Positions 35,434-49,812 are shown, counted from the first letter of the stretch. The stretch: DNA of 64,000 bases from an endosymbiont of unidentified scaly snail isolate Monju (GCF_000801295.1 NZ_AP012978.1:434001-498000); one strand, 5' to 3'. The notes: generated by a model not told the origin, from the sequence alone. Numbers and translations: made by a program.

Positions 35434-36800
35434 TCGCGATGCGACTGTCCGAGGCAGCGCGGATCCTCCAGGGGCAACACCGCGGGCGCGATGCCCGTTT
35501 TGCCTCGGTGAGCAGCGATACCCGTACCCTGTGCACCGGGGACCTGTTCGTGGCCCTGGTGGGGCCGAACTTCGATGCCCACGATTATCTGTCGATCGCC
35601 GAGCAGAAGGGAGCGGTGGCCGCGCTGGTGCAGCGCGAGGTCGAGACCCCCATGCCGGTGGTGCAGGTCACCGACACTCGCTTGGCGCTGGGCGAACTGG
35701 CACGGGCCTGGCGCCAGCGGGCCGCGGCGCGCATCGTCGCGGTGACCGGTTCCAACGGCAAGACCACGGTCAAGGAGATGCTGGCTGCCATCCTTGGTCA
35801 ACGACACGCGGTGCTGGCCACGCGGGGCAATCTGAACAACGACATCGGCATGCCGCTGACCCTGCTGCGCCTGCAGGACGAGGCCTTCGGCGTGATCGAG
35901 ATGGGCGCCAATCACCCGGGCGAGATCGGCTACCTAAGCCGCATCGCCCGGCCCGACGTGGCGGTGCTCAACAATGCGGGACGCGCGCACCTGGAGGGCT
36001 TCGGCTCGGTCGAGGGCGTGGCGCGCGCCAAGGCCGAGATCCTCGAGGGACTGGCGGCGGACGGGGTCTTCGTGTTCAACGCCGACGACGCACATGCTGA
36101 TCTCTGGCGCGAGCGGGCGCGCGGTCGGCGGACCCTGTCCTTCGGCCTGGGTGAAGCCGCCGATGTGCGCAGTCCCGGCGAGGCGCGGATCACGCTGGAT
36201 GACACCGGGTTCGAGAACCGTTTCGAGGTGGTGCATCCCGGAGGACACTTCGATCTGTGCCTGCGCCTGGCCGGCGAGCACAACCGGCTCAATGCCCTGG
36301 CCGCCAGCGCCGCGGCCCTGGCGTTGGGTGTCGACGAGACGGCGATCCGCGAGGGACTGGCCGGGTTGCGCCCGGTGCCCGGTCGTCTGTGTCCGCTGCG
36401 CGCCGAGTGTGGCGCCTGGCTGGTGGACGACAGCTACAACGCCAATCCCGACTCGGTGGCCGCGGCCCTGGCCGCGCTGTCGGTCATGCCCGGGCGGCGC
36501 ACCCTGGTATTGGGCGATCTGGGCGAGCTGGGGCCAGCCCAGGAACGCCTGCATGCCGAGCTGGGTGAACTGGCCGGAAGTGCCGGCATCGAGCGCCTGT
36601 TCACCTGTGGCGAGCTGAGCCGCCATGCCGGCGAGGCCTTCGGCGGCGAATGGCGGCATTTCGACGATCAGTCGGTGTTGATCGAGATGCTCTCCAGCAC
36701 CCTGGCGGCAGACGACAGCGTGCTGGTCAAGGGATCACGGGCCAGCGCCATGGATCGCGTCGTCCGTTCACTGGCAGCACAGGAGACCGAGGCATGCTGA
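35430..36800 (+). CDS. murF: UDP-MurNAc-tripeptide : D-alanyl-D-alanine ligase
   Basis: 456 aa. Adds D-Ala-D-Ala to complete the pentapeptide. Motifs: [82 protein letters not shown] and [11 protein letters not shown]. The ATG at 35430 overlaps the murE stop (ATGA); it overlaps mraY by 7 bases. Confidence 0.95.
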   Translation: MIAMRLSEAARILQGQHRGRDARFASVSSDTRTLCTGDLFVALVGPNFDAHDYLSIAEQKGAVAALVQREVETPMPVVQVTDTRLALGELARAWRQRAAARIVAVTGSNGKTTVKEMLAAILGQRHAVLATRGNLNNDIGMPLTLLRLQDEAFGVIEMGANHPGEIGYLSRIARPDVAVLNNAGRAHLEGFGSVEGVARAKAEILEGLAADGVFVFNADDAHADLWRERARGRRTLSFGLGEAADVRSPGEARITLDDTGFENRFEVVHPGGHFDLCLRLAGEHNRLNALAASAAALALGVDETAIREGLAGLRPVPGRLCPLRAECGAWLVDDSYNANPDSVAAALAALSVMPGRRTLVLGDLGELGPAQERLHAELGELAGSAGIERLFTCGELSRHAGEAFGGEWRHFDDQSVLIEMLSSTLAADDSVLVKGSRASAMDRVVRSLAAQETEAC

Positions 36801-37876
36801 TCGAGTTGGCCAACTATCTCACGATGTTCGACAGCAGCTTCGGCGTCGTGCGCTACATCACGTTGCGCACCATTCTCGCCGTGCTCACCGCGCTGGCGAT
36901 CTCCTTCCTGGTGGGGCCGGCCATGATCCGCCGCCTGTCGCAATACAAGATTGGCCAGACGGTGCGCGACGACGGACCGCAGAGCCACCTCTCCAAGGCG
37001 GGCACGCCCACCATGGGCGGGGCGCTGATCCTGGTGGCGGTCGCGGTGGCCACCCTGTTGTGGAGCGACCTGGGCAATCGCTACGTGTGGATCGTGCTCA
37101 CCACTACCCTGGCCTTCGGTGCGGTCGGCCTGTGGGACGACTACCGCAAGCTGGTGCTGCGCGATGCGCGTGGCCTGCCGGCGCGCTGGAAATACCTGTG
37201 GCAGTCGCTGTTCGGCCTGGCGGCTGCCTGGGCGCTGTACACCACCGCCCAGGTGCCGGCCGAGACCCGGCTGTTCCTGCCGTTCTTCAAGGAGTTTGCC
37301 TGGGACATGGGGCCGACCTTCATTCTGCTGGCCTACCTGGTCATCGTGGGATCGTCGAATGCGGTCAACCTGACGGATGGCCTCGATGGCCTGGCGATTC
37401 TGCCGACCGTGCTGGTGGCCGGCGCGCTGGGCATCTTCGCCTACGTCTCGGGTCACGCAGGTATCGCCGAGTACCTGTTGATCCCGCACCTGCCGGGGGT
37501 GGGCGAACTGGCGATCTTCGCCGGCACCCTGGTCGGTGCCGGGCTGGGTTTCCTCTGGTTCAACGCCTATCCCGCACAGGTATTCATGGGCGACGTGGGG
37601 GCGCTGGCGCTGGGTGCGGCGCTCGGCGTGCTGGCGGTCGCCACGCGACAGGAAGTGACCCTGTTCATCATGGGCGGCGTGTTCGTGATGGAGACCGTTT
37701 CGGTGGTGTTGCAGGTGGCCTCGTTCAAGCTCACCGGCAAGCGCATCTTCCGCATGGCGCCGCTGCACCACCACTTCGAACTCAAGGGCTGGCCGGAGCC
37801 GCGCGTGATCGTGCGCTTCTGGATCATCACTGTCATCCTGGTGCTGGTCGGCCTGGCCAGCCTGAAGATTCGCTGA
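36794..37876 (+). CDS. mraY: Phospho-MurNAc-pentapeptide translocase
   Basis: 360 aa, the same length as E. coli MraY. Ten-helix membrane enzyme making lipid I from UDP-MurNAc-pentapeptide and undecaprenyl phosphate. Conserved cytosolic residues: [56 protein letters not shown] and the C-terminal [12 protein letters not shown]. The ATG at 36794 overlaps the murF stop (ATGCTGA). Confidence 0.97.
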   Translation: MLIELANYLTMFDSSFGVVRYITLRTILAVLTALAISFLVGPAMIRRLSQYKIGQTVRDDGPQSHLSKAGTPTMGGALILVAVAVATLLWSDLGNRYVWIVLTTTLAFGAVGLWDDYRKLVLRDARGLPARWKYLWQSLFGLAAAWALYTTAQVPAETRLFLPFFKEFAWDMGPTFILLAYLVIVGSSNAVNLTDGLDGLAILPTVLVAGALGIFAYVSGHAGIAEYLLIPHLPGVGELAIFAGTLVGAGLGFLWFNAYPAQVFMGDVGALALGAALGVLAVATRQEVTLFIMGGVFVMETVSVVLQVASFKLTGKRIFRMAPLHHHFELKGWPEPRVIVRFWIITVILVLVGLASLKIR

Positions 37877-37888
37877 GGGGGGGCGCCG

Positions 37889-39265
37889 GTGACCGCAACC
37901 GCCAGACAAGCCGATCAGCGACCACAGCGTACCCTGGTGGTAGGCCTGGGCGCGACGGGCCTGTCGGTGGCGCGCTACCTGATGCGCCAGGGGATGCGTG
38001 TGGCCATCGCCGACAGCCGCAGCGAACCGCCCGGGCTGGCGGAGCTGCAACGCGAGTATGCCGACGTGGCGGTGTTTCTCGGCGCCTTCGACGATGCGGT
38101 GTTCTCCCAGGCCGACATGCTGGTGGTCAGCCCGGGCGTGCCCCTGTCCACCCCGCAGATCGCCGCCGCACAGGCGCGTGGGGTGCCGGTGGTGGGCGAT
38201 ATCGAACTGTTCGCGCGCACGGCCGGGGCGCCGGTGGTGGCGATCACCGGTTCCAATGGCAAGAGCACGGTGACCACCCTGGTCGGCGAGATGCTGCGTG
38301 CCGCCGGTCGGCGCGTGGGGGTTGGCGGCAACCTGGGTACCCCGGCGCTGGATCTGCTGGATCCGGCGTGCCAGGCCTATGTACTGGAGCTGTCGAGCTT
38401 CCAGCTCGAGACCACCCTTTCGCTGAAGCCCGCGGTCGGGGTGGTGCTCAATGTCTCGCCGGACCACATGGACCGTTATCCCGATATCGACGCCTATGCG
38501 GCGGCCAAGGCGCGCGTCCTGCAAGATGCCGAGCTGGCGATCCGCAATGCCGACGATCCCCGGGTGATGGCCATGCCCGGCGGGCGGGGCGCCTGGACCT
38601 TCACCCTGGGCGAGCCGGCCGACGAGCAGGCGTTCGGGGTACGTGAACGGGAAGGGCGCGACTGGCTGTACCGTGGCGACCGTGGCGACGAGCCCCTGCT
38701 GGCAGTCGACGAGGTGCTGATTCCCGGCAGTCACAATCGAGCGAACGCGCTCGCGGCACTCGCCGTGGGCACCGCCATGGGGCTGGACAACGGTGTGATG
38801 TGCGAGGTGCTTCGGCGTTTCCCCGGCTTGCCGCACCGCTGTGAATTCGTCGGCGAGGTCGCTGGCGTGCGTTGGTACAACGACAGCAAGGCGACCAACG
38901 TGGGCGCCGCGCTGGCCGCCCTGCGCGGGTTGCACCGGCCGGGTGGCGAGGCGCGTGCGGTGATCATTCTCGGTGGCGACTGCAAGGATGGCGACTTTGC
39001 GCCCCTGCGCGAGGCCCTGGACGAGTGCGCGCGCGGCGTGGTGCTGATCGGCCGCGACCGCGAAGCGATCCGCCCGGTGGTGCCGCCCGCCTGCCAGCTC
39101 GCCGATGCCGCCAACCTGGAGGAGGCCGTGGGTCTGGCGCTGGAGATGGCGCACCCCGGCGACCACGTGTTGCTGGCGCCGGCCTGTGCCAGTTTCGACC
39201 AGTTCCGCAACTATGCCGAGCGCGGCGACCGCTTTCGCGGGCTGGTGAGGAGGCTGGGCGCATGA
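37889..39265 (+). CDS. murD: UDP-MurNAc-L-alanine : D-glutamate ligase
   Basis: 458 aa. Rossmann-like N-domain (LVVGLGATGLSVARYL), ATP motif ITGSNGKSTVTTLVGE, GGNLGTPALDLL, LELSSFQLETT, SPDHMDRYPD, PGLPHRCEFV and YNDSKATNVGA. GTG start at 37889, 12 bases after mraY and preceded by GAGGGGGGG, which is one of the few dcw junctions without an overlap. It overlaps ftsW by 4 bases. Confidence 0.95.
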   Translation: MTATARQADQRPQRTLVVGLGATGLSVARYLMRQGMRVAIADSRSEPPGLAELQREYADVAVFLGAFDDAVFSQADMLVVSPGVPLSTPQIAAAQARGVPVVGDIELFARTAGAPVVAITGSNGKSTVTTLVGEMLRAAGRRVGVGGNLGTPALDLLDPACQAYVLELSSFQLETTLSLKPAVGVVLNVSPDHMDRYPDIDAYAAAKARVLQDAELAIRNADDPRVMAMPGGRGAWTFTLGEPADEQAFGVREREGRDWLYRGDRGDEPLLAVDEVLIPGSHNRANALAALAVGTAMGLDNGVMCEVLRRFPGLPHRCEFVGEVAGVRWYNDSKATNVGAALAALRGLHRPGGEARAVIILGGDCKDGDFAPLREALDECARGVVLIGRDREAIRPVVPPACQLADAANLEEAVGLALEMAHPGDHVLLAPACASFDQFRNYAERGDRFRGLVRRLGA

Positions 39266-40455
39266 GCACGCTGGCCATGGACAACCGCATGGCGAGGGTA
39301 CGCGGCGCCATGTCGCGCGCCCGCTTGATGGTGGATGGCTGGCTGCTGCTCGCGGTTGGCGTGCTGCTGGGCATTGGCGTGGTGATGGTTGCCTCGGCCT
39401 CGTTGCACCTGGGCATGCGCAATGGTGATGCGTTGCACTATGTCACCCGCCATCTGTTCGCCCTGGGACTGGGGGCGGGCGGTGCGGTGCTGGTGTATTT
39501 CACACCGGTCACCTGGTGGGAGCGCGCCAGCACCTGGCTGTACTTCCTGGGCCTGGGACTGTTGCTGCTGGTGTTCGTGCCGGGGCTGGGACGCGAGGCC
39601 AACGGCGCCCTGCGCTGGGTGGGGGTGGGGCCGCTGAGCCTCCAGACCTCGGAATTCATGAAGCTGTTCATCGTGCTCTACATGGCGGGCTACGTGGTAC
39701 GCCGCCAGCTCGAGGTGGCGCTGACCGTGTGGGGCTTCATCAAGCCGCTGATCCTGTTGCTTGCTGCCTGTGGCCTGATCATGCTGCAACCCGACTTCGG
39801 CACCACCGCGGTGCTGCTGGCCACGGCCTTCGGCATGCTGTTCCTGGCCGGTGCGCCGCTGTGGCAGTTTGGCCTGCTGATCCTGCTCGCCGCCGGTGCC
39901 CTGGGTGCCCTGGTCTGGGTCTCGCCCTATCGCCTGGCGCGGGTGACCTCCTTCCTCAATCCCTGGGAGCAGGCGCAGGATGCGGGTTACCAGCTCACCC
40001 AGGCGTTGATCGCCTTCGGACGCGGCGAATGGACCGGGGTCGGCCTGGGCAATGGCATCCAGAAGCAGTTCTACCTGCCGGAGGCGCACACCGATTTCGT
40101 GATGGCGGTGATCGGCGAGGAGTTCGGCCTGATGGGCACTCTGCTGGTGATCGCCCTGTTCAGCCTGTTCATCTGGCGTGCCTTCGCCATCGGCACCCGC
40201 GCCGAACGTCGTGGTGCGCGCTATGCCGCGCACGTGGCCTGGGGGCTGGGGCTGTGGATCGGCATGCAGGCCTTCATCAACATTGGCGTCAACATGGGCC
40301 TGCTGCCAACCAAGGGGCTGACCCTGCCGTTCGTCAGCTATGGCAGCAACAGCCTGATCGTGTGCTGCGTGGCGGTGGGCATGCTCGCGCGCATCCAACG
40401 CGAGAACCTCGAGGCCGGCCGCTCGGACAAGGGGGGCGAATGGCAACGCGCGTGA
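39262..40455 (+). CDS. ftsW: Septal peptidoglycan glycosyltransferase FtsW
   Basis: 397-aa SEDS-family polymerase with about ten helices. Conserved blocks: REANGALRWVGVGPLSLQTSEFMK, MLQPDFGTTAVL, RVTSFLNPW, GYQLTQALIAFGRGEWTGVGLG, YLPEAHTDFVMAVIGEEFGL and a late LPFVSYGSNSLI. It pairs with FtsI. The ATG at 39262 overlaps the murD stop (ATGA), and its last 16 bases overlap murG. Confidence 0.95.
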   Translation: MSTLAMDNRMARVRGAMSRARLMVDGWLLLAVGVLLGIGVVMVASASLHLGMRNGDALHYVTRHLFALGLGAGGAVLVYFTPVTWWERASTWLYFLGLGLLLLVFVPGLGREANGALRWVGVGPLSLQTSEFMKLFIVLYMAGYVVRRQLEVALTVWGFIKPLILLLAACGLIMLQPDFGTTAVLLATAFGMLFLAGAPLWQFGLLILLAAGALGALVWVSPYRLARVTSFLNPWEQAQDAGYQLTQALIAFGRGEWTGVGLGNGIQKQFYLPEAHTDFVMAVIGEEFGLMGTLLVIALFSLFIWRAFAIGTRAERRGARYAAHVAWGLGLWIGMQAFINIGVNMGLLPTKGLTLPFVSYGSNSLIVCCVAVGMLARIQRENLEAGRSDKGGEWQRA

Positions 40456-41516
40456 TGATCATGGCCGGCGGCACCGGCGGCCACGTGTTCCCCGCGCTGG
40501 CGGTGGCGCGCGCGCTGCGCGAGCGCGGCTGCGAGGTCAGCTGGCTGGGCAGCCCCGACAGCTTCGAGTCGCGCCTGGTGCCGCAGCACGACTTCCCGCT
40601 GGACACCATCGCCGTGCACCGCCTGCGCGGCCAGGGGCTGGGCGGCCTGCTTTCCGCGCCTTTCCGCCTGCTGCGCGCCATGCGCCAGGCCGTCAGCGTG
40701 CTGCGCCAGCGGCGGCCGCAGGTGGTGCTGGGCATGGGCGGTTTCGTTGCAGGGCCCGGTGGCCTGGTCAGCCGCCTGCTGCGCATCCCCCTGGTGATCC
40801 ACGAGCAGAACACCCTGCCGGGGCTGACCAACCGCTGGCTGGCACGCATCGCCACCCGGGTATTGCAGGCCTTTCCCGGCGCCTTCCCGGAGAGCGACCG
40901 AGTGCGTACCTGCGGCAACCCGGTACGCCCCGAGATCGCGGCCCTGCCGCCGCCCGAGGCACGCATGGCCACGGCGGCCGAGGGGCCGTTGCGCCTGCTG
41001 GTGATGGGCGGTTCGCTCGGTGCCCAGGCGCTCAACGAGACGGTGCCCCGGGCGTTGGCCCGGCTGGACGAGGCCCGGCGTCCGCAGGTCTGCCATCAGG
41101 CCGGTCGTGGCAAGCTCGAGGCCACGCAGGCGGCCTATCGCGAGGCCGGTGTCGAAGCCCGGGTGGTGGAGTTCATCGCCGACATGCCACGGGCGCTGGC
41201 CGAGGCTGATCTGGTGATCTGTCGTGCCGGGGCTCTGACCGTCTCGGAACTGGCCGCGGCCGGGCTGGCCTCGGTGCTGGTGCCCTATCCGCACGCGGTG
41301 GACGATCACCAGACGCGCAACGCCCGCTACCTGAGCGAGGCCGGAGCGGCGGTGCTGCTGCCACAGGCCGAATTGAAGCCCGAGCGTCTGGCCGCACTGC
41401 TCGGAGAACTGGACGACCGCGAGCGCCTGCTGGCGATGGCGCAACGCGCCCGCGAGCGGGCCATGCCGCAGGCCGTCGAATGCGTGGTCGAAAACTGCCT
41501 GGAGGTGGTGGCATGA
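40440..41516 (+). CDS. murG: Lipid I : UDP-GlcNAc transferase MurG
   Basis: 358-aa peripheral membrane GT28-family enzyme making lipid II. N-domain [45 protein letters not shown]-domain [39 protein letters not shown] and [16 protein letters not shown]. The ATG at 40440 precedes the glycine-rich loop at the usual distance and overlaps the end of ftsW. Confidence 0.96.
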   Translation: MATRVMIMAGGTGGHVFPALAVARALRERGCEVSWLGSPDSFESRLVPQHDFPLDTIAVHRLRGQGLGGLLSAPFRLLRAMRQAVSVLRQRRPQVVLGMGGFVAGPGGLVSRLLRIPLVIHEQNTLPGLTNRWLARIATRVLQAFPGAFPESDRVRTCGNPVRPEIAALPPPEARMATAAEGPLRLLVMGGSLGAQALNETVPRALARLDEARRPQVCHQAGRGKLEATQAAYREAGVEARVVEFIADMPRALAEADLVICRAGALTVSELAAAGLASVLVPYPHAVDDHQTRNARYLSEAGAAVLLPQAELKPERLAALLGELDDRERLLAMAQRARERAMPQAVECVVENCLEVVA

Positions 41517-42940
41517 GCAGACTGCCCGATACCCCGCGCTATGCCGCCGAGACCATGGGTCGCATGCGTCGGCTGCACTTCGTCGGCATCGGTGGCGCCG
41601 GCATGAACGGGATCGCCCAGGTGATGCTCAATCTGGGCTACGAGATCAGCGGTTCGGACATTCGCACCAATGCCGCCACCGAGCGACTCGCCGAGCAGGG
41701 TGCGCGGATCTTCATCGGCCATGCTGCCGAGCAGGTGGCTGGTGTCGATGCGGTGGTCATCTCCAGCGCAGTCACCGAGGACAATCCCGAGGTGGTCGCC
41801 GCGCGCGAGCACCGCATCCCGGTGGTGCCGCGCGCCGAGATGCTGGCCGAGATCATGCGCTTCCGCTATGGCATCGCAGTGGCCGGCACCCATGGCAAGA
41901 CCACCACCACCAGCCTGATCGCCAGCCTGCTGATCGATGGCGGCATGGACCCGACCTACGTGATCGGCGGCCGCCTCAACGCCGCCGGCAGCCATGCGCA
42001 TCTGGGCGAGGGAGAGTTTCTGGTCGCCGAGGCCGACGAGAGTGACGCCTCCTTCCTCTATCTCCAGCCCATGCTCGCGGTGGTCACCAATGTGGACGAG
42101 GATCACATGAGCACCTACGGCGGCGATTTCGACCGCCTGCGCGCCACTTTCCTCGAGTTTCTGCATCACCTGCCCTTCTATGGCGTGGCGGTGATCTGCA
42201 TCGATGACGTCAATGCGCGCGAGCTGCTGCCCGATGTCACCCGGCGGGTGATCACCTATGGCTTCGATGCCGGGGCCGAGGTGCGCGGCTCCGAACTGCG
42301 CCAGCAGGGAGGCACCACGCGTTTCACCGCGCACCTGCCGAGCGGGGAGCGTTTCGCCGTGCAGCTGGCCATGCCCGGTCGGCACAACGCGCTCAATGCC
42401 CTGGCGGCCATCGCCGTGGGGCACGAGCTGGGACTGGCCCCCGAAAGCATGCAGCGCACCCTGGCGCAGTTCCAGGGCATCGGCCGGCGTTTCCAGTTGC
42501 GCGAATGCCGGCTGGCCGACGGCGGCGAGGTGCTGCTGGTGGACGACTACGGTCATCATCCGCGCGAGCTGGAGGCGACCCTGGCGGCGGTGCGTGCCGG
42601 CTGGCCCGAACGGCGCCTGGTGCTGGCCTTCCAGCCGCATCGCTACAGCCGCACGCGCGATGCCTTCGACGACTTCGCACGGGTGCTGAGCACGTCCGAC
42701 GTGCTGATCCTGAGTGAGGTCTATGCCGCCGGAGAGGCGCCGATCGCTGGTGCTGACGGCCGTGCCCTGAGTCGCGCCATTCGCGCGCGCGGCCAGGTCG
42801 ATCCGATCTTCATCGAAGACATCGCCGAGTTGCCGCAGGTGCTTGCTGGCGTGGTGCGTGAGGGTGACATCGTGCTCACCATGGGGGCGGGCAGCATCGG
42901 CCAGGTCGCTGTACAACTGGAAGAGGAACTGTGTCGATGA
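41513..42940 (+). CDS. murC: UDP-MurNAc : L-alanine ligase
   Basis: 475 aa. Adds the first residue of the stem peptide. [99 protein letters not shown] and [17 protein letters not shown] overlap with murG. Its stop overlaps the start of the small ORF at 42937. Confidence 0.96.
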   Translation: MSRLPDTPRYAAETMGRMRRLHFVGIGGAGMNGIAQVMLNLGYEISGSDIRTNAATERLAEQGARIFIGHAAEQVAGVDAVVISSAVTEDNPEVVAAREHRIPVVPRAEMLAEIMRFRYGIAVAGTHGKTTTTSLIASLLIDGGMDPTYVIGGRLNAAGSHAHLGEGEFLVAEADESDASFLYLQPMLAVVTNVDEDHMSTYGGDFDRLRATFLEFLHHLPFYGVAVICIDDVNARELLPDVTRRVITYGFDAGAEVRGSELRQQGGTTRFTAHLPSGERFAVQLAMPGRHNALNALAAIAVGHELGLAPESMQRTLAQFQGIGRRFQLRECRLADGGEVLLVDDYGHHPRELEATLAAVRAGWPERRLVLAFQPHRYSRTRDAFDDFARVLSTSDVLILSEVYAAGEAPIAGADGRALSRAIRARGQVDPIFIEDIAELPQVLAGVVREGDIVLTMGAGSIGQVAVQLEEELCR

Positions 42941-43091
42941 AAGGGTCTTCCAGGGAATTCGTGGCGCCGACCGCCCGGCCGCGGACTCTGCGCATGGGCT
43001 GTGGCGAGCCGCTCGCGCACTGTCGCCTGACCTGGCCGGTGCCGCAGCGGCCGGCCTCGCGCCGCAAAAAGGCCCGGACGGAGCGCAATCG

Positions 43092-43095
<4 letters not shown>
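42937..43095 (+). CDS. Possible small coupled ORF between murC and murB
   Basis: A 52-codon frame exactly fills the only sizeable gap in the murE-to-ftsA run. Its ATG overlaps the murC stop (ATGA) and its TGA (43093-43095) overlaps the first murB ATGs. The product is basic (rich in Arg, Pro and Ala; tail [11 protein letters not shown]) and matches nothing I know. It may be a real small protein, a translational bridge keeping ribosomes on the message from murC to murB, or chance. Codon third positions are GC-rich, but so is any frame in this DNA. Confidence 0.35.
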
Positions 43096-45685
<2,590 letters not shown>

Positions 45686-45686
<1 letters not shown>

Positions 45687-46921
45687 TGGTCAAGAAGACA
45701 GACAGGAACATTATCGTCGGCCTCGATATCGGTACCTCCAAGGTGGTGGCGATCGTTGGCGAGGTGAAGGACGACAACAGCATCGAGATCATCGGCCTGG
45801 GCTCGCACCCTTCACGGGGCCTGAAGAAGGGCGTAGTGGTGAACATCGAGTCCACGGTGCAGTCCATTCAGCGCGCGGTCGAGGAGGCCGAACTGATGGC
45901 CTCGGTGGAGATCGATGCGGTATACGCGGGCATCGCCGGGAGCCACGTGTCGAGCCTCAACTCGCACGGCATCGTGGCGATCAAGGACGGCGAGGTGACG
46001 CATGCCGATGTCGAGCGGGTGATCGACGCCGCGCGCGCGGTGCCCATCCCGGCCGACCAGAAGATCCTGCACATCCTTCCGCAGGAATTCATCATCGACA
46101 ACCAGGAAGGCATCCACGACCCGGTCGGCATGTCGGGCGTGCGCCTGGAGGCGCGCGTACACATGGTCACCGGCTCGGTCAGCGCGGCGCAGAACATCAT
46201 CAAGTGCGTGCGCCGCTGCGGCCTCGAGGTCGAGGACCTGATCCTCGAGCAGCTCGCCTCCAGCTACTCGGTGCTGGAGGAAGACGAAAAGGATCTGGGG
46301 GTCTGCCTGGTTGACATCGGTGGCGGGACCACCGACATCGCCGTGTTCACCGGGGGCGCCATTCGCCATACCGGGGTGATCCCCATCGCTGGCGACCAGG
46401 TCACCAACGACATCGCGGTGGCCCTGCGCACGCCCACCCAGCACGCCGAGGAGATCAAGCTCAAGTACGCCTGCGCGCTCACCCAGCTGGCCAGTCCGGA
46501 CGAGACTATCGAGGTGCCCAGCATCGGTGACCGGCCACCGCGCAGGCTTTCGCGCCAGACCCTGGCCGAAGTGGTCGAGCCGCGCTACGAGGAGCTGCTC
46601 ACCCTGATCCAGGCCGAGCTGCGGCGTTCGGGTTTCGAGGACCTGGTCGCCGGTGGCGTGGTGATGACCGGGGGCAGTTCCAAGATGGAAGGCGTGATCG
46701 ACCTGGCCGAAGAGGTGTTCCACATGCCGGTGCGCCTGGGCATCCCCCAGTACGTCACCGGTCTGGACGATGTGATACGCAATCCCATCCACGCGACCGG
46801 GGTGGGGCTGCTGCTGTTCGGCCATCGCAATCGCGCGTCGCGGGTGCCCGAGATGGCGGTGGGCGGAGGTTTCAAATCGGTCTGGAACCGCATGAAGAGC
46901 TGGTTCCAGGGCAATTTCTGA
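45686..46921 (+). CDS. ftsA: Cell division protein FtsA
   Basis: 411-aa actin-like ATPase that tethers FtsZ to the membrane. N-terminal NIIVGLDIGTSKVVAIVGE, the 1C domain (GVVVNIESTVQSIQRAVEEAE), VDIGGGTTDIAVFTGG, VVMTGGSSKMEG and a C-terminal amphipathic membrane-targeting helix (SVWNRMKSWFQGNF). ftsZ follows after 64 bases. Confidence 0.96.
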
Positions 46922-46985
46922 TGGCGACCCCGGGCGGGGCGCCAGGTGTTTCGATTCAGCGGGATGACGTTCGGAGGACGAGAGT

Positions 46986-48176
46986 ATGTTTGAATTGATG
47001 GATGTGGACAGCCAGAGTGCAGTCATCAAGGTGATCGGGGTTGGTGGCGGCGGCGGTAACGCGGTCAACCACATGTTGCGATCCAATATCGAGGGCGTGG
47101 AATTCATCTGCGCCAACACCGATGCGCAGGCGCTCAACAGCACCGAGGTGCGTACGGCCTTGCAACTGGGTTCCAACGTGACTCGTGGCCTGGGCGCCGG
47201 GGCCAACCCGGAGCGTGGTTACGAGGCGGCCATGGAGGATCGGGACCGTATCGCCGAGGCGCTGGACGGCGCGGACATGGTGTTCATCACCGCCGGCATG
47301 GGCGGTGGTACGGGTACCGGGGCGGCGCCGGTCGTGGCCGAAGTGGCCAAGGAGCTGGGCATCCTTACCGTGGCGGTGGTCACCAAGCCCTTCGCTTTCG
47401 AGGGGCCCAAGCGCATGAAGATTGCCGAGGCCGGCATCAAGGCGCTCACCGAGCACGTCGATTCGCTGATCACCATCCCCAACGAGAAGCTGGTCTCGGT
47501 GCTGGGCAAGGGCGTCACCCTGGTGGATGCCTTCAAGGCAGCCAACGACGTGCTGCTCAATGCCGTGCAGGGCATCGCCGAGTTGATCACCAAGCCGGGC
47601 CTGATCAACGTGGACTTCGCTGACGTGCGCACCGTGATGTCCGAGATGGGGGTGGCCATGATGGGCACCGGGCGGGCCTCCGGCGAGGACCGGGCGCGCG
47701 AGGCGGCCGAGTTGGCGATTCGCAGCCCGTTGCTGGAGGACATCAACCTCTCCGGCGCGCGTGGCCTGCTGGTGAACATCACTGCCGGCATGGGCATGTC
47801 GCTGGGCGAGTTCGACGAGGTCGGCAGCACTATCCGTGAGTTCGCGCGTGACGACGCCACCGTGGTGGTCGGCACTGTGCTCGATCCCGACATGGTGGAC
47901 GAGATCCGCGTCACCGTGGTGGCTACCGGCCTGGGTGCTGAAGAGGCCGTCGCGGAACCCGCGCCGCAGCCGGTCGATCTGCAACCGGTACGCGTGGCCA
48001 ACGGCGAGCCGATGGTAGAGCCGGTCGCCAGCTCACCGGACGACTATGCGGGTCTGGACGTGCCCACGGCGGTGCGACGCCAGGCCGAAAGTCGCAAGGG
48101 GTATGTCGACGCCGCGACACGGCAGGACATGGAGTACCTCGACATTCCGGCGTTTCTGCGACGTCAGGCAGACTGA
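46986..48176 (+). CDS. ftsZ: Cell division GTPase FtsZ
   Basis: 396-aa tubulin homologue forming the Z ring. [17 protein letters not shown], the tubulin-type G-box [32 protein letters not shown], and a C-terminal linker ending in the conserved tail [11 protein letters not shown] that binds FtsA and ZipA. CGGAGGACGAG precedes the ATG. Confidence 0.97.
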   Translation: MFELMDVDSQSAVIKVIGVGGGGGNAVNHMLRSNIEGVEFICANTDAQALNSTEVRTALQLGSNVTRGLGAGANPERGYEAAMEDRDRIAEALDGADMVFITAGMGGGTGTGAAPVVAEVAKELGILTVAVVTKPFAFEGPKRMKIAEAGIKALTEHVDSLITIPNEKLVSVLGKGVTLVDAFKAANDVLLNAVQGIAELITKPGLINVDFADVRTVMSEMGVAMMGTGRASGEDRAREAAELAIRSPLLEDINLSGARGLLVNITAGMGMSLGEFDEVGSTIREFARDDATVVVGTVLDPDMVDEIRVTVVATGLGAEEAVAEPAPQPVDLQPVRVANGEPMVEPVASSPDDYAGLDVPTAVRRQAESRKGYVDAATRQDMEYLDIPAFLRRQAD

Positions 48177-48212
48177 AAACGCGCGCAAGATCCCGGAATC
48201 AGGCGCAATCTT

Positions 48213-48241
48213 GCTTGAATGCCGGGAAAAAATTGCCCACA
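48213..48241 (+). promoter_or_regulatory. Possible promoter upstream of lpxC
   Basis: TTGAAT (48213-48218), 17 bases, CACAAT (48236-48241); each hexamer matches 4 of 6 consensus bases. It lies in the 168-base ftsZ-lpxC gap just before a GGGAATTTCCC palindrome. The match is modest. Confidence 0.4.
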
Positions 48242-48344
48242 ATGCGGGAATTTCCCATGTGGTACCGGGGTCCGGTGGCACGGATGCGTTTTGTTAACAG
48301 GGGGCACAACGGGTTCCCGTGGATCTCTCGAGGAGCAACGGCGC

Positions 48345-49256
48345 ATGATCAGGCAGCGCACGCTGAAAAACGTCATCCGGGCGACCGGTGTGGGTCTGCA
48401 CACGGGCGAGAAGGTCTACCTGACCCTGCGCCCGGCAGCCCCGGACACGGGCATCGTCTTCCAGCGCGTCGATCTGCCGCAGCCCGTCGAGATCCCGGCG
48501 CGCGCCGAATACGTCGGCGACACCCGGCTGTCCACTACCCTCGAGCGTGACGGCGTCCGCATCTCCACGGTGGAGCATCTGCTCTCGGCCTTTGCCGGCC
48601 TGGGAGTGGACAATGCCTACGTGGACGTCAGCGCTCCCGAGGTGCCCATCATGGATGGTAGTGCCGGGCCTTTCGTGTTCCTGATCCAGTCGGCCGGTGT
48701 CGAGGAGCAGAACGCCCCCAAGCGTTACATCCGCATCCTCGAGCCTGTGGAGGTGCGCGACGGCGACAAGCTGGCGCGTTTCGAGCCCTTCGAGGGTTTC
48801 AAGGTGCGTTTCGCCATCGATTTCGACCACCCTGCCATCGACGGGCGGGCCTGCGAGGCCGAGATGGACTTCTCGTCGACATCCTTCGTCAAGGAAGTCA
48901 GTCGTGCGCGGACCTTCGGTTTCCTGCGTGACATCGAGACCCTGCGCGAGAACGGATTGGCACTCGGCGGGAGCATGGAGAACGCCATCGTGGTGGACGA
49001 TTTCCGTGTCCTCAACGAGGACGGTCTGCGTTACCAGGACGAGTTCGTCAAGCACAAGATCCTGGATGCCATCGGCGATCTCTATCTGCTGGGGCACAGC
49101 CTGATCGGCGCCTTCACCGGCTACAAGTCGGGACACGCGCTGAACAACCGGCTGCTCAAGGCCCTGATGGCCCGGGAGGGCGCCTGGGAGGAAGTGACCT
49201 TCGAAAACGAGGACACGGCTCCCATTTCCTACATGAAACCGATCCAGGTTTCCTGA
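48345..49256 (+). CDS. lpxC: UDP-3-O-acyl-N-acetylglucosamine deacetylase
   Basis: 303-aa zinc amidase for the committed step of lipid A synthesis. [21 protein letters not shown], zinc His in [41 protein letters not shown], zinc ligands in [16 protein letters not shown], and [10 protein letters not shown]. The ATG at 48345 follows GAGGAG; an in-frame ATG at 48219 lies in the presumed promoter. Last gene of the co-oriented cluster before the convergent dciA. Confidence 0.96.
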   Translation: MIRQRTLKNVIRATGVGLHTGEKVYLTLRPAAPDTGIVFQRVDLPQPVEIPARAEYVGDTRLSTTLERDGVRISTVEHLLSAFAGLGVDNAYVDVSAPEVPIMDGSAGPFVFLIQSAGVEEQNAPKRYIRILEPVEVRDGDKLARFEPFEGFKVRFAIDFDHPAIDGRACEAEMDFSSTSFVKEVSRARTFGFLRDIETLRENGLALGGSMENAIVVDDFRVLNEDGLRYQDEFVKHKILDAIGDLYLLGHSLIGAFTGYKSGHALNNRLLKALMAREGAWEEVTFENEDTAPISYMKPIQVS

Positions 49257-49262
49257 CTTCGG

Positions 49263-49715
49263 TCACTCTTTTTCGCTCAGGGTCTTGGCGAGCCGCCGCA
49301 GGGCGTGGCAGAGTTTCTCGTCCGATATGCTGCGGGCCGCTCGTTCCAGGTGTTCCGCAGCCTGCGGGGAGCGGTGCAGCCTAAACCGGCGCCGGCTGGT
49401 GCGTGAGGCACGGGCCGGGGTTGCGACCCGCGGGCGGACACGGATGCTGGCCAGTCCCGGGTGCCGGGCGCGCAGCCTGCTGAGCAGGCTGGGGGTATGG
49501 TAGCGCAGCCGGGCGCCCCAGACCGGCGAATCGACCTGCAAGTGCAGGATGCTACCGTTCAGCGTGGCGCTGGTACAATGCGTCGCCAGGTCGGAAGGCA
49601 GCGCGTCGCGTACCTGTGCCAGCAGCTCCCGATGCTGGCGGCTGCGTGCGATCAATCCGGCCAGCTGCGGCTGTTGTTGCAGGATGACGGCAATACGGCG
49701 CGGTTTCGCTCTCAT
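49263..49715 (-). CDS. dciA: DciA-family (DUF721) protein
   Basis: 150-aa DciA/DUF721 protein, the ancestral loader or helper of the replicative helicase DnaB in bacteria that lack DnaC. The N-terminal KH-like part (LAGLIARSRQHRELLAQVRDALPSDLATHC, GSILHLQVDSPVWGARLRYHTPSLLSRLR) is the conserved core; the C-terminus is basic and probably disordered. Convergent with lpxC, 6 bases between stops. The position between lpxC and secA matches Pseudomonas. The start at 49715 was chosen because the conserved region begins soon after. Confidence 0.85.
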   Translation of the reverse strand: MRAKPRRIAVILQQQPQLAGLIARSRQHRELLAQVRDALPSDLATHCTSATLNGSILHLQVDSPVWGARLRYHTPSLLSRLRARHPGLASIRVRPRVATPARASRTSRRRFRLHRSPQAAEHLERAARSISDEKLCHALRRLAKTLSEKE

Positions 49716-49812
49716 GGCAGGGATGTCCCGGGCAAGTGGTGCCGCCTCAGGCGGCGATAAATATTCCTCGACAGAGGCCGAAAACCCTGCTGATAGGGAG
49801 CCTGTCAGAAAT

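Noticed and set aside
36668-39166. 832-codon minus-strand open frame opposite mraY-murD
   Set aside because: Antisense shadow; His/Gln/Arg-rich and not protein-like.
42843-43091. Upstream extension of murB in frame with its start
   Set aside because: The frame is open back to 42843 but reads through murC out of frame, and the residues do not match MurB; the start at 43092 fits the family.
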